Origin: Noviherbaspirillum soli
GTDB taxonomy: Bacteria > Pseudomonadota > Gammaproteobacteria > Burkholderiales > Burkholderiaceae_D
NCBI RefSeq assembly: GCF_015352955.1
Contig: NZ_JACYOX010000043.1
Location: forward strand, 1-33,633
DNA length: 33,633 nucleotides
Direction: 5' to 3'
The first letter of the stretch is position 1, and every line of letters begins with the position of its first letter. Position numbers and translations under genes: made by a program. The notes below the pieces were generated by a model that saw only the letters and a program-made list of their open reading frames with translations, made no database searches and had not been told where the DNA came from. This document shows, piece after piece, positions 1 through 7,619 of this stretch.

Positions 1-504
1 GCCTGCATGCACTGCTCCGACGCGCCCTGCATGGCAGTGTGCCCGGTCGACTGCTTCTACCGCACCGACGAAGGCGTGGTGCTCCACGACAAGGACATCT
101 GCATTGGCTGCGGCTACTGCTCGTATGCCTGCCCGTTCGGCGCGCCGCAATTCCCGTCCAACGGCACCTTCGGCCTGCGCGGCAAGATGGACAAGTGCAC
201 CTTCTGCGCCGGCGGCCCGGAAGCCGACGGCTCGCATGCCGAGTTCGAGAAATACGGCCGCAACCGCCTGGCCGAAGGCAAGCTGCCGGCCTGCGCGGAA
301 ATGTGCTCGACCAAGGCGCTGCTGGGCGGCGACGGCGACGTGGTGGCGGACATCTTCCGCAATCGCGTGCTGCGTCGTGGCAAGGGCAGCGAAGTCTGGG
401 GCTGGGGCACTGCCTACGGCCGCGCGCCCAACAGCAATGCAGTGGCGCCCGTGCCTGCGCCGGCACCCGCCGCCACCAAGACATCGGTCGGGGTGAAGTC
501 ATGA
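1..504 (+). CDS. fdh3B: Formate dehydrogenase iron-sulfur (beta) subunit, 5' partial
   Basis: This is the electron-transfer subunit that passes electrons from the formate-oxidising catalytic subunit to the membrane cytochrome b subunit. The reading frame is open from base 1, so the start lies outside the window. Visible cysteine motifs of 4Fe-4S cluster binding are CMHCSDAPCMAVCP at the left edge, CIGCGYCSYACP about 30 residues later, then CTFC and CAEMC. This four-motif pattern is the usual one for FdhB, HybA and DmsB type ferredoxin subunits. The C-terminus becomes Ala/Pro-rich. The stop overlaps the start of the next small lipoprotein gene, and a gamma subunit follows, which makes formate dehydrogenase the best reading. 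The catalytic subunit should lie just upstream of the window. Confidence 0.9.
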   Translation, partial: ACMHCSDAPCMAVCPVDCFYRTDEGVVLHDKDICIGCGYCSYACPFGAPQFPSNGTFGLRGKMDKCTFCAGGPEADGSHAEFEKYGRNRLAEGKLPACAEMCSTKALLGGDGDVVADIFRNRVLRRGKGSEVWGWGTAYGRAPNSNAVAPVPAPAPAATKTSVGVKS

Positions 505-725
505 TGCGCGTCGCCCTGATAATGGCAGCTCTCCTGGCGCTGTCGGCCTGCAGCGAGCGGGAACAGACGCTGGCCGCCAACCGCAACAAGTCCCCCGACC
601 AGCCATGGCAGGGCGCCAGGAACGAGTTTGTTGCGAAGAACTGGACCCCGAGCGACAAGGCGGGCTGGGAAACCCAGCTGCGCAACCGCGCGCAGACCCA
701 GAACGAGTACAACAAGACCAACTGA
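501..725 (+). CDS. Small lipoprotein of the formate dehydrogenase operon
   Basis: The predicted protein has 74 residues. It begins with a short hydrophobic signal (MRVALIMAALLALSAC) ending in a lipobox L-S-A-C at residues 14-17, so Cys17 should be lipidated and the mature peptide membrane-anchored. The rest is polar and rich in Asn, Gln and Lys, with no recognised enzyme motif. Its ATG overlaps the fdh3B stop by 4 nt (a second ATG at 504 is equally possible), and the cytochrome b gene starts 22 nt downstream, so it is co-transcribed with formate dehydrogenase. A role in assembly or anchoring of the complex is inferred only from position. Confidence 0.75.
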   Translation: MMRVALIMAALLALSACSEREQTLAANRNKSPDQPWQGARNEFVAKNWTPSDKAGWETQLRNRAQTQNEYNKTN

Positions 726-747
726 TGCCCTCTGTATCGGAGCAGCC

Positions 748-1926
748 ATGAAAAAATGCTTAGCCAGCCTGGCGCTGGGTCTGTCGTTGCTGGCAACGAC
801 AGCCATTGCGCCCGCGCAGGACAAGACACCGGTGCCGCCGGGCGGCATCGTCGTCAGCACACCGCCGCAGTCGCCGCCCGGCATCACGTCCGCGCCCAGT
901 CCCGGCTTTCCGGGCGTGGAATCGGCCGACATCCTGAAGCAGAACCAGGCCGAGCGCACCCAGGTGCAGCCCGGCAATGCCGCGCCGACCTGGCGCGTGG
1001 TCAAGGAAGGCACGACCAACTATTCCAGCCTGCCGGCGCTGGATGCAGGGGTGCTGATCCAGCCCAAGGCCCAGTTCCCGGGCCAGATGCGGGCCACCAC
1101 CGCGGGCGAAGCCTGGCGCCAGTACCGCAACGGACCATTGACCAAATTCGGTGGTTGGCTATTGCTCGGGGCACTGATCCTGCTGGCCGCTGTCTACTTC
1201 ATCGGAGGCAAGATCCGGATGAAGGCGCCGCTGACGGGCCGTCTGATCGAACGCTTCACCTCGTTCGAGCGCATCGTGCACTGGACCGTGGCGATCAGCT
1301 TTGTCACGCTGGCGGCGACCGGCATCACGATCCTGTTCGGCAAGTACGTTCTGATGCCTGTCTTTGGCCATACGCTGTTCGGCTGGATCAACTATGCCGG
1401 CAAGAACATCCACAACTTCGTCGGCCCGCTGTTCGCGGGTTCGCTGGTGGTGATGTTCATTACCTATGTGAAGGACAACATACCGGCCTTGTCCGACCTG
1501 CGCTGGCTGGCACGGCTGGGCGGGGTGCTGGGCAAGGGCCATCCGCCCGCCGGCCGTTTCAACGGCGGCGAGAAGGTGTGGTTCTGGCTGGGCGTAGTGG
1601 TGCTGGGCCTGATCGTCAGCGCATCCGGCTTCGTGCTTGACATGCTGGTGCCCGGCATCATCTACAGCCGTGGCAACATGCAGATCGCCAATGTGATCCA
1701 CCTGACGGCAGCGGTGCTGGTCACCGCGATGTCGCTGGGCCACATCTATCTGGGCACGATAGGCATGGAAGGCGCCTATGCGGCTATGCGCCATGGTTAT
1801 GTCGACGAGACCTGGGCCAAGGAACATCATGAGCTCTGGTACGAGGATATCGAAAGCGGCAAGGTGCCGCGGGTGCGTACCCAGGAAGGCGCGAATCGCG
1901 TCGGCACGCCGGTCAAGGCGGTTTGA
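748..1926 (+). CDS. Formate dehydrogenase gamma subunit (cytochrome b556 type)
   Basis: This 392-residue membrane subunit binds heme b and delivers formate electrons to quinone. An N-terminal signal-like segment (MKKCLASLALGLSLLATTA) is followed by a Pro-rich periplasmic stretch to about residue 125. Hydrophobic segments lie near residues 134-153, 178-197, 221-240, 276-295 and 315-338. Histidines suited to heme ligation sit in ERIVHW (about 177), NIHNFVG (about 222), NVIHL (about 317) and LGHIYLG. The start at 748 has a GGAG-type ribosome site 5 nt upstream, and the reading frame upstream of it overlaps the lipoprotein gene, so a longer start is unlikely. The extended N-terminus is typical of the FDH3 gamma subunit of Burkholderiales rather than of E. 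coli FdnI. Confidence 0.88.
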   Translation: MKKCLASLALGLSLLATTAIAPAQDKTPVPPGGIVVSTPPQSPPGITSAPSPGFPGVESADILKQNQAERTQVQPGNAAPTWRVVKEGTTNYSSLPALDAGVLIQPKAQFPGQMRATTAGEAWRQYRNGPLTKFGGWLLLGALILLAAVYFIGGKIRMKAPLTGRLIERFTSFERIVHWTVAISFVTLAATGITILFGKYVLMPVFGHTLFGWINYAGKNIHNFVGPLFAGSLVVMFITYVKDNIPALSDLRWLARLGGVLGKGHPPAGRFNGGEKVWFWLGVVVLGLIVSASGFVLDMLVPGIIYSRGNMQIANVIHLTAAVLVTAMSLGHIYLGTIGMEGAYAAMRHGYVDETWAKEHHELWYEDIESGKVPRVRTQEGANRVGTPVKAV

Positions 1927-1936
1927 GGAGGGATGG

Positions 1937-2341
1937 ATGAATAAATTACTGATCGCCCTGTTGGGCATGTCCCTGGCCGGCGCGGCGACTGCCAAGCTGC
2001 CGCCGTTGAGCCCGGAAGCCCAGGCCAAGGCGGATGAAGCCAAGCAGAAGACCGCCTGGTCCGACAAGGTGGCGGCTTACCAGCTGTGCCAGGCGCAGGA
2101 CCGCGTGGCTGCCGCTTACCGCAAGGCCAAGGGCGTGCAGCCCAAGGCGCAGGCCGCCGCTCCGGCGGATGCCGCTGCGGCACCGGCTGCACCGGCTGCC
2201 AGCGCAGCGCCCACGATTCCGCCTTGCCAGGACCCTGGTCCCTATGTCGCCGCCGCGGCCAGCGCCAAGGTCGGTGTCGCCGATTCGCTGCCGGTGCCGG
2301 CCGCCAGCAAGCCGGCTACACCTGCCGAAGCAAGGAAATAG
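1937..2341 (+). CDS. Small exported Ala/Pro-rich protein of the formate dehydrogenase operon
   Basis: The protein has 134 residues, with a signal peptide (MNKLLIALLGMSLAGAATA) probably cleaved near residue 19, so it is likely periplasmic. It has a charged middle, a Cys in YQLCQAQDRV, a low-complexity Ala/Pro linker, and a second Cys in IPPCQDPGPY; the two cysteines could pair. The start at 1937 has an excellent GAGGAGG ribosome site; an overlapping ATG at 1933 is closed after three codons. It lies 10 nt after the gamma subunit gene, so it is the last gene of the operon. No known domain is recognised and function is unknown. The next host gene is more than 1.3 kb away. Confidence 0.7.
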   Translation: MNKLLIALLGMSLAGAATAKLPPLSPEAQAKADEAKQKTAWSDKVAAYQLCQAQDRVAAAYRKAKGVQPKAQAAAPADAAAAPAAPAASAAPTIPPCQDPGPYVAAAASAKVGVADSLPVPAASKPATPAEARK

Positions 2342-2398
2342 GGCTGATCACGCATAGTTGTACCATGTGTAGTCGCCCCAAGCTCAGCAATGGCGCAG

Positions 2399-2497
2399 GT
2401 CGCTGCCATCGATCTGGACCAGTTCGCCGAAGCAGTACCGGCGGTCGCGTGGCCGATGAATCCGTGCCGGGCACTGACTACGCGGTACCCATAGGCC
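2399..2497 (-). pseudogene. ISNCY-like transposase fragment
   Basis: The minus strand encodes 33 residues without interruption, including RIHRPRDRRYCF and GELVQIDGS. This resembles the start of the catalytic region of ISNCY-family transposases, in which R-PR-RR-C-GEL-QIDGS leads into the first catalytic Asp. The match stops abruptly after GSD and no further transposase sequence follows. It is a short relic recognised from memory of the family, so moderately sure. Confidence 0.5.
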
Positions 2498-2567
2498 AAC
2501 GTCAGACTGAGGTAGCCTGAGTTTTGTGGACACTCCCGTTTGATAAACTGAGTTAATGGGAGAAAGC

Positions 2568-2804
2568 ATGACGAGAACAGATTTGAGGACCTATACACCC
2601 GAATTTCGCGCCGAAGCGGTCAAGGTCGTACTGGAACAGGGACTATCTCTAGAAGCAGCGGCGCAGCGGTTGTCAGTGCCCAAGGGAACGCTGGCGAACT
2701 GGGTCAAGGCCGCCAGGCGCGGGTCGACGACACTGGCATCTCCTCCCGGTAGCCGCAGTGCGGCCGAGCTGGAAGACGAGATTCGCCAGAACGCCGAAAA
2801 CTAA
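2568..2804 (+). pseudogene. IS3-family transposase OrfA, truncated
   Basis: About 78 residues from ATG 2568, which has a GGGAG ribosome site 5 nt upstream (an in-frame ATG at 2556 also exists). The sequence carries the OrfA helix-turn-helix signature: YTPEFRAEAVKVVLEQGLS, then AAQRLSVPKGTLANWVKAA. The leucine-zipper part normally following AELEDEIR is cut off by a stop, and no OrfB with a DDE domain follows. The preceding TGAGTTTTGTGGACACTCCC (2518-2537) probably is the left terminal repeat of the element. This is a dead 5' remnant of an IS3 element. Confidence 0.8.
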
Positions 2805-2884
2805 CGCTGGAAATGGTCCAAAAAACCCAAGCGGATCAGTACTGAGCCTTGCCAGTTTCTGTCCAAACGAACGGGGCCACCTCT

Positions 2885-2952
2885 ATCGTCATTCTTTTTT
2901 CTGTGGATGTTCGCCGTCGATCAGGCATGTCGCGCATTTTTAGCTTGCCGTT
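2885..2952 (-). pseudogene. Tail fragment of an ISKra4-family transposase
   Basis: This stretch is nearly identical to 16782-16850, which is the 3' end of the ISKra4-type transposase lying further along this window. Shared blocks include ATCGTCATTCTTTTTTCTGTGG (one T fewer here) and GTTCGCCGTCGATCAGGCA. Only the last 20 or so codons are kept, joined directly to the IS3 remnant on the left. It is therefore a second, much more truncated copy of the same element type. Confidence 0.7.
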
Positions 2953-3320
2953 TCCTTGACGTGGGATGCGCGGCTAGCGGAAATGGATTTTGGCACCTGC
3001 CAATGACGCGCGTGGGACGACATCCCCGCGCTGAGACTGACGCCCGGGCTCATGACACAACCTTCTATCGACCTGGTAACGGAGAGAATGTCCTCGACAT
3101 CGCACGCCGCATATAACTGTTTCACAACCAGCTGATGCGGTTCCGGCAGGACTCCATTGCAATTTGCCATGCTGGAACAATACGGCTGTTACCGGCATGT
3201 CGCTCCAATTGTCGATTCAGCAAATCGCCTACCTGGCCGCAACCACACCCTGCAAGGTCGGGTTGGCGAACTCGTCCAGATGCGGTGCTGAGGCAGGCAC
3301 TCGAAGAGCGTAGAGGAGAA
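2953..3320. other. No recognised gene; IS-scarred spacer
   Basis: Several short open frames exist here on both strands, all under about 130 codons and without recognisable motifs or good ribosome sites. One stretch near 3200-3240 reads MSLQLSIQQIAYLA, slightly like an AraC-type helix-turn-helix, but it runs out after 12 residues. Nothing is supported beyond debris between the IS relics and the B12 promoter. Confidence 0.4.
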
Positions 3321-3323
3321 TCA

Positions 3324-3353
3324 TTGCTGACAATGCCGGCGTCGTTCTATAAT
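3324..3353 (+). promoter_or_regulatory. Sigma70-like promoter of the B12 locus
   Basis: TTGCTG (3324-3329) and TATAAT (3348-3353) are separated by 18 nt. The expected start near 3360 falls right at the 5' edge of the cobalamin riboswitch, which supports the assignment. Confidence 0.6.
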
Positions 3354-3358
3354 TCGTC

Positions 3359-3556
3359 AGTTTTGGTGCCCGCACACATGCTCTTGTGTGCAGTTAAACG
3401 GGAAATACGCTGCTCTTCAGAGCCATCGTATGCTGCCCCCGCAACGGTAAGCAAGCGTCTCCTTTTTGGTGACTCGCCGCCTCTAAAACCACTGTGCTTT
3501 TGCATGGGAAGGTCAGGCGGTGCGACTTGATAGCCCGGATACCGGCCAGAACAGGT
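3359..3556 (+). ncRNA. Cobalamin (AdoCbl) riboswitch
   Basis: The conserved riboswitch blocks occur in order: GGTGCC, AAACGGGAA, CTGCCCCCGCAACGGTAAG (core), CCACTG, TGGGAAGG and GCCCGGATACCGGCC. Order and spacing fit a class I cobalamin aptamer of about 200 nt. It lies in the leader of btuB, about 150 nt before its start codon, so binding of adenosylcobalamin should lower expression of the transporter and possibly the following genes. No strong intrinsic terminator is seen between the aptamer and btuB, so control is more likely at translation start; that is inference. Confidence 0.95.
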
Positions 3557-3707
3557 GGAAATGCTGCGAACGGGGAAACTTCGCGTTGCTCACAGAATCG
3601 TGCTGCTATTGCACGTCTGTCAGTCATGGCTGTTTCGGTTTGCAACATTCCTTTTTTGATTAGCCGGCGGGGAGCCTGGCTGGTCTAACGTTGCCGAAAA
3701 ATCCATC

Positions 3708-5600
3708 ATGTTTTTCTATGTTTCACATCCTGCCATCGTCGCAGGCAAACGGTCAGCCCTTGTAATTTTCCTCTCATCCTTGTTTGCAGTCCCTGCAATC
3801 GGACAATCGCTTCCAGAAAAATCGCTCATGCCCGTGGTCGTTACCGCGACGCGCACACCGCAAAGTGCCTTCAATGTTCTCAGCGACAATACTGTCATTA
3901 CCGCGGAAGATATTGCACATTCCGGTCAAACCTCGCTCGTCGGACTCTTGCAGCAACAGCGCGGCATCGAAATTACAATGGCGGGCGGACCCGGAACCAG
4001 TTCTTCCGTTTTTCTCCGCGGTGCAGATAACAAGCAGAGCATCGTGCTGATCGACGGTGTACGGATTGGATCCTCTACCTTGGGCGGTGCCACTTGGTCT
4101 TCGATTCCTTTGCCGCAGATTGATCACATTGAAGTTGTCTATGGGCCACTGAGCAGCTTGTATGGTGCCGATGCGATCGGCGGTGTGGTGCAGATTTTTA
4201 CAAAGAAGGGGGATGGCCCACCGCGGTTGACTGCCTCGGCAGGCTACGGGAGTTATGCGACCCGTTCACTGGATGCGAGTCTTTCCGGCGCGACCGGTGG
4301 CGACCATAGTTTGCGCTATGCAATCAGCGCGGCGCATGAGGCATCCGATGGCTTCTCGGCGACGAAACCAGGCAATTTCTCCTACAACCCGGACAAGGAT
4401 GGCTACAAGCGCGACAGCGCGAGTGGCCAGTTTGGCTACGCACTGGCAACAGACCAGGAAGTCGGATTTAATTTTCTGCACAGCCGGCTCAACGCCCAAT
4501 TTGACAGTGGCACGTCACCCTATGATGCGCGCTCGATACAACAGCTTGAAAACTACGCGCTCTATTCGAAAAACCGGCTGACGTCAAACTGGACCAGTAG
4601 CCTGCAGCTTTCACGCACGGCCGACAAGTCAGGCACGGATACCAGAGCCGTCGCTACGGGCAAGAGTCAGATTGACACCACCCAGACTGACCTTAGCTGG
4701 CAAAACGATATCGTACTGGGCACCGATGTGCTGCAGTTGCTGGCTGAGCGGCGCAAGGAACAGGTGGATTCGACTTCAACGCCGGCGCTTATTGGCGAAC
4801 GCGTCACCAATTCCATCGCTGCGTCGTACCAACTCAAGCGCGGACCGCATCTGGCGACCGCCAGCTTGCGCAATGACAACAGTTCGCAATATGGCTCTCA
4901 CACAACTGGAGCAATCGGTTACGGATACCGGTTCACCAATGCATTGCGCGCCAACGCTAGTGCCGGCACCAGCTTCCGCGCGCCAACCTTCAACGAACTA
5001 TACTTCCCTGGCTTCGGCGTAGCGACGAACAAGCCTGAAAAGGGCCGCAATGCGGAAGCCGGTCTCTATTATGACGACGGCCAGACACAAGCTAACGCCG
5101 TGTACTACCACAACCGGGTTCGCGACCTGCTGGTGACGGCCGCTGTCTGCCCAGCTGATCCTGCCGCCCATCCGTTTGGCTGCGCGTATAACGTCGACCA
5201 CGCGCTGTTGACCGGAATTACCTTGGGAGCCGGCACCAAACTAGGTAATTTCACCCTTCGTGGCTCGCTTGACCTGCAAGACCCGCGTGATGAAACAACC
5301 GACAAACTGCTGGTTCGACGCGCCAGGCAGCATGGCACAGCGGCGCTTACCTACAATGCAGGCGCGGTCCAGAGTGGCGTGGAATTGGTGTTGTCGGGCA
5401 AGCGCTACGATGACAGTGTGAATAAAAACGTTCTTGGTGGTTATAGTTTGCTGAATCTCTATGCCAACTATGATTTCGCACCAGGCTGGTCGCTGTTTGG
5501 CCGCTGGAACAATGTCACTAACAAGAACTACGAGTTGGCGAAGAATTATGCGACGGCAGGCTCGAGCGTATTCGTAGGAATTCGGTACGCGATGAAATAG
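3708..5600 (+). CDS. btuB: TonB-dependent vitamin B12 outer-membrane receptor
   Basis: This 630-residue TonB-dependent transporter brings cobalamin across the outer membrane. A signal segment (SALVIFLSSLFAVPAIG) is followed by a TonB-box-like MPVVVTATRTP near residue 41. The plug domain holds VFLRGADNKQSIVLIDGVR and IEVVYGPLSSLYGADAIGG, both typical of the BtuB/CirA plug, and the rest is a repetitive beta-barrel ending in FVGIRYAMK. Length agrees with E. coli BtuB (about 614). The upstream cobalamin riboswitch and the downstream B12 enzymes fix the substrate. The ribosome site of the chosen ATG is weak, so the first 12-15 residues may not be translated. Confidence 0.93.
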   Translation: MFFYVSHPAIVAGKRSALVIFLSSLFAVPAIGQSLPEKSLMPVVVTATRTPQSAFNVLSDNTVITAEDIAHSGQTSLVGLLQQQRGIEITMAGGPGTSSSVFLRGADNKQSIVLIDGVRIGSSTLGGATWSSIPLPQIDHIEVVYGPLSSLYGADAIGGVVQIFTKKGDGPPRLTASAGYGSYATRSLDASLSGATGGDHSLRYAISAAHEASDGFSATKPGNFSYNPDKDGYKRDSASGQFGYALATDQEVGFNFLHSRLNAQFDSGTSPYDARSIQQLENYALYSKNRLTSNWTSSLQLSRTADKSGTDTRAVATGKSQIDTTQTDLSWQNDIVLGTDVLQLLAERRKEQVDSTSTPALIGERVTNSIAASYQLKRGPHLATASLRNDNSSQYGSHTTGAIGYGYRFTNALRANASAGTSFRAPTFNELYFPGFGVATNKPEKGRNAEAGLYYDDGQTQANAVYYHNRVRDLLVTAAVCPADPAAHPFGCAYNVDHALLTGITLGAGTKLGNFTLRGSLDLQDPRDETTDKLLVRRARQHGTAALTYNAGAVQSGVELVLSGKRYDDSVNKNVLGGYSLLNLYANYDFAPGWSLFGRWNNVTNKNYELAKNYATAGSSVFVGIRYAMK

Positions 5601-5614
5601 CTCCTGAGCTATTT
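5595..5614 (+). promoter_or_regulatory. Perfect hairpin overlapping the btuB stop codon
   Basis: AAATAGCTC and GAGCTATTT form a perfect 9-bp stem around a CT centre, and the btuB stop codon TAG lies inside the left arm. Only a short T run follows, so it is not a canonical terminator. It may trim or partly separate btuB mRNA from the cob mRNA. Confidence 0.5.
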
Positions 5615-5670
5615 GGACAGTAACCTGCAATACCAAGGCAGGTCATTCGTTCCCGACTGGAGGCCATCCA

Positions 5671-6300
5671 ATGAGCGAATCAGTGCACGACAGCGGAAGC
5701 AGCGACATTAATGAACGGCATCGCGCGCGGATGGAGCGCAAGAAGGTGGTCATCGATGAAAAGATCCAGCAAGCAAACCGCACAAAAGGGGTGATCGTTG
5801 TCAATACAGGCAACGGCAAGGGGAAGAGTTCAAGTGGCTTTGGCATGGTGATCCGCGCCATGGGCCATGGCATGCAGGTGGGTATCGTGCAATTCATTAA
5901 GGGCGCGATGTCTACCGGTGAAGAAAAGTTCCTCCGGCGCTTTCCGGCGGAGGTCAGTTTTCATGCGATGGGCGAGGGCTATACCTGGGAGACCCAGAAC
6001 CGCGAGCGCGATATTGAAAAGGCGGTGGCTGCGTGGGAACAGGCAAAAATATTTCTCGCTGATCCCGCGGTTGGACTGGTGCTGCTGGATGAACTCAATA
6101 TCGCGCTGAAACATCGTTACCTCGATGTAGGGCAGGTCGTTGCGGACTTGCAAGCGCGGCCTGCCATGCAGCATGTGGTCATTACCGGCCGCGGTGCGCC
6201 GCAAGAACTGATTGCCGTCGCTGATACCGTTACTGAGATGCAGGCAGTCAAACATGCGTTTAAGGAGGGCATTGCGGCGCAGGAAGGAATCGAATGGTAA
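5671..6300 (+). CDS. cobO: Cob(I)yrinic acid a,c-diamide adenosyltransferase
   Basis: This 209-residue cytoplasmic enzyme transfers the adenosyl group of ATP to Co(I) corrinoids (CobO/BtuR/CobA family). The P-loop GNGKGKSS lies at residues 47-54; further family blocks are VQFIKG, LLDELNIALKHRYLD and VVITGRGAPQEL. A charged N-terminal extension of about 38 residues before the P-loop is normal for this family. TGGAGG precedes the ATG by 7 nt. It starts 70 nt after btuB and its end overlaps cobB by 7 nt, so it heads the enzyme part of the locus. Confidence 0.95.
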   Translation: MSESVHDSGSSDINERHRARMERKKVVIDEKIQQANRTKGVIVVNTGNGKGKSSSGFGMVIRAMGHGMQVGIVQFIKGAMSTGEEKFLRRFPAEVSFHAMGEGYTWETQNRERDIEKAVAAWEQAKIFLADPAVGLVLLDELNIALKHRYLDVGQVVADLQARPAMQHVVITGRGAPQELIAVADTVTEMQAVKHAFKEGIAAQEGIEW

Positions 6301-7619
6301 ACAATACCGGTTTGCGCGCCCGAACCAGCGCAAGGATCGCATTGATTTCGGCGGCAGCTTCCGGCCAAGGCAAGACCACAGTGACTGCCGCGCTGGCACG
6401 CAAGATGGCAAAGCAGGGCCTCCGGGTGCGCGTATTCAAGACAGGGCCAGACTTCCTTGACCCGATGGTGCTTGAGCGCGCCAGCGGCTCGCCAGTGCAC
6501 TGGCTTGATCTTTGGATTACCGGCCTAGAGCCGTGCCGGCGCCTGCTTGCCCAGGCGGCACTGGAAGCCGACTTGGTGCTGATTGAAGGCGTGATGGGCC
6601 TGTACGACGGTACCCCGTCTTCTGCGGACCTGGCGCGTGCATTTGGTGTGCCAGTGATTGCCGTTATCGACGCATCGGCGATGGCCCAGACAGCGGGTGC
6701 GCTGGCCATGGGGCTGCGGGACTATGGTCCGGTGCATCTTGCGGGCGTTATTGCCAACAGGGTGGCTAGTCCTGGCCATGCAGCCATGGTGGCTTCTTCG
6801 CTGCGCACTGTGCCTCTGCTTGGCAGCCTCCCGCGGCAGCAACAGTCACTGCCCGAGCGCCATCTGGGTCTGGTGCAGCCAAGTGAAGTTCATGATCTTG
6901 ACGTGACGTTGGATCAGCTGGCTGAACAACTGTCACTGGACAGCCCCGCCTGGGCAGCGATGGACCAGGTCCACGTTGACGTGCCCGCTGCAGCGTCACC
7001 GGTCGAACTGCTGTTAGCCGGCAAGACGATTGCCATCGCGCGCGACGCCGCGTTCGCTTTCTTATATCCAGCCAATCTTGATTGTTTACGCGCGCTTGGC
7101 GCGACGCTGTGCTTTTTTTCGCCGCTGCGGAATGAGCCGGTGCCCTCGCATGCTGATGCGCTCTACCTGCCGGGCGGCTACCCGGAGTTGCATGGCGCCA
7201 CGCTGGCCGGGGCGGCAGTTTGGCAGACCTCCTTGCGCCGGGCACATGCCGATGGCCTGCCGATCTGGGCGGAATGCGGTGGCATGATGGTCTTGGCCAG
7301 CACACTCACGGACCAGGAAGGCAGGGCATGGCCAATGACTGGCCTGCTGCCGGGAACGGTTTCAATGCAGCCCCGACTAGGAGGCTTGGGTCCGCAAGGA
7401 ATGAATACGCCGCATGGATTGTTGCGGGGCCATACCTTTCATTATTCTCGACTGGACACGACCTTAGGGCCCGTTGCATACACCGTCAGGCATCCGTCCG
7501 GAGATGCAGGGGAGGCGGTCTATCAGGTCGGGTCATTGACCGCGTCCTATTTTCATGCGTACTTCCCCTCGTGTCCGGGCGCTGTCGCTGCATTATTCGC
7601 CGGGACAGGCGCCACGTGA
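6294..7619 (+). CDS. cobB: Cobyrinate a,c-diamide synthase
   Basis: This 441-residue glutamine-dependent enzyme amidates the a and c carboxylates of cobyrinate or hydrogenobyrinate. The N-terminal ATPase domain has the P-loop ASGQGKTT at residues 22-29 and the motif EGVMGLYDG. The C-terminal class I amidotransferase domain has LYLPGGYPELHG and the nucleophile Cys328 in WAECGGMM. Length and domain order fit CobB/CbiA. It overlaps cobO by 7 nt and cobU by 4 nt, which indicates translational coupling. No ring-contraction genes of de novo corrin synthesis lie in this window, so it may act on imported or elsewhere-made intermediates. Confidence 0.95.
   Translation: MVNNTGLRARTSARIALISAAASGQGKTTVTAALARKMAKQGLRVRVFKTGPDFLDPMVLERASGSPVHWLDLWITGLEPCRRLLAQAALEADLVLIEGVMGLYDGTPSSADLARAFGVPVIAVIDASAMAQTAGALAMGLRDYGPVHLAGVIANRVASPGHAAMVASSLRTVPLLGSLPRQQQSLPERHLGLVQPSEVHDLDVTLDQLAEQLSLDSPAWAAMDQVHVDVPAAASPVELLLAGKTIAIARDAAFAFLYPANLDCLRALGATLCFFSPLRNEPVPSHADALYLPGGYPELHGATLAGAAVWQTSLRRAHADGLPIWAECGGMMVLASTLTDQEGRAWPMTGLLPGTVSMQPRLGGLGPQGMNTPHGLLRGHTFHYSRLDTTLGPVAYTVRHPSGDAGEAVYQVGSLTASYFHAYFPSCPGAVAALFAGTGAT

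Noticed and set aside
3200-3245. AraC-like helix-turn-helix (LSIQQIAYLA)
   Set aside because: Only about a dozen residues fit, with no second helix or surrounding domain; considered chance.
7220-7615. Upstream extension of cobU to 7220
   Set aside because: The extra 132 codons lie wholly inside cobB in another frame; the GTG at 7616 overlapping the cobB stop gives the exact CobU N-terminus.
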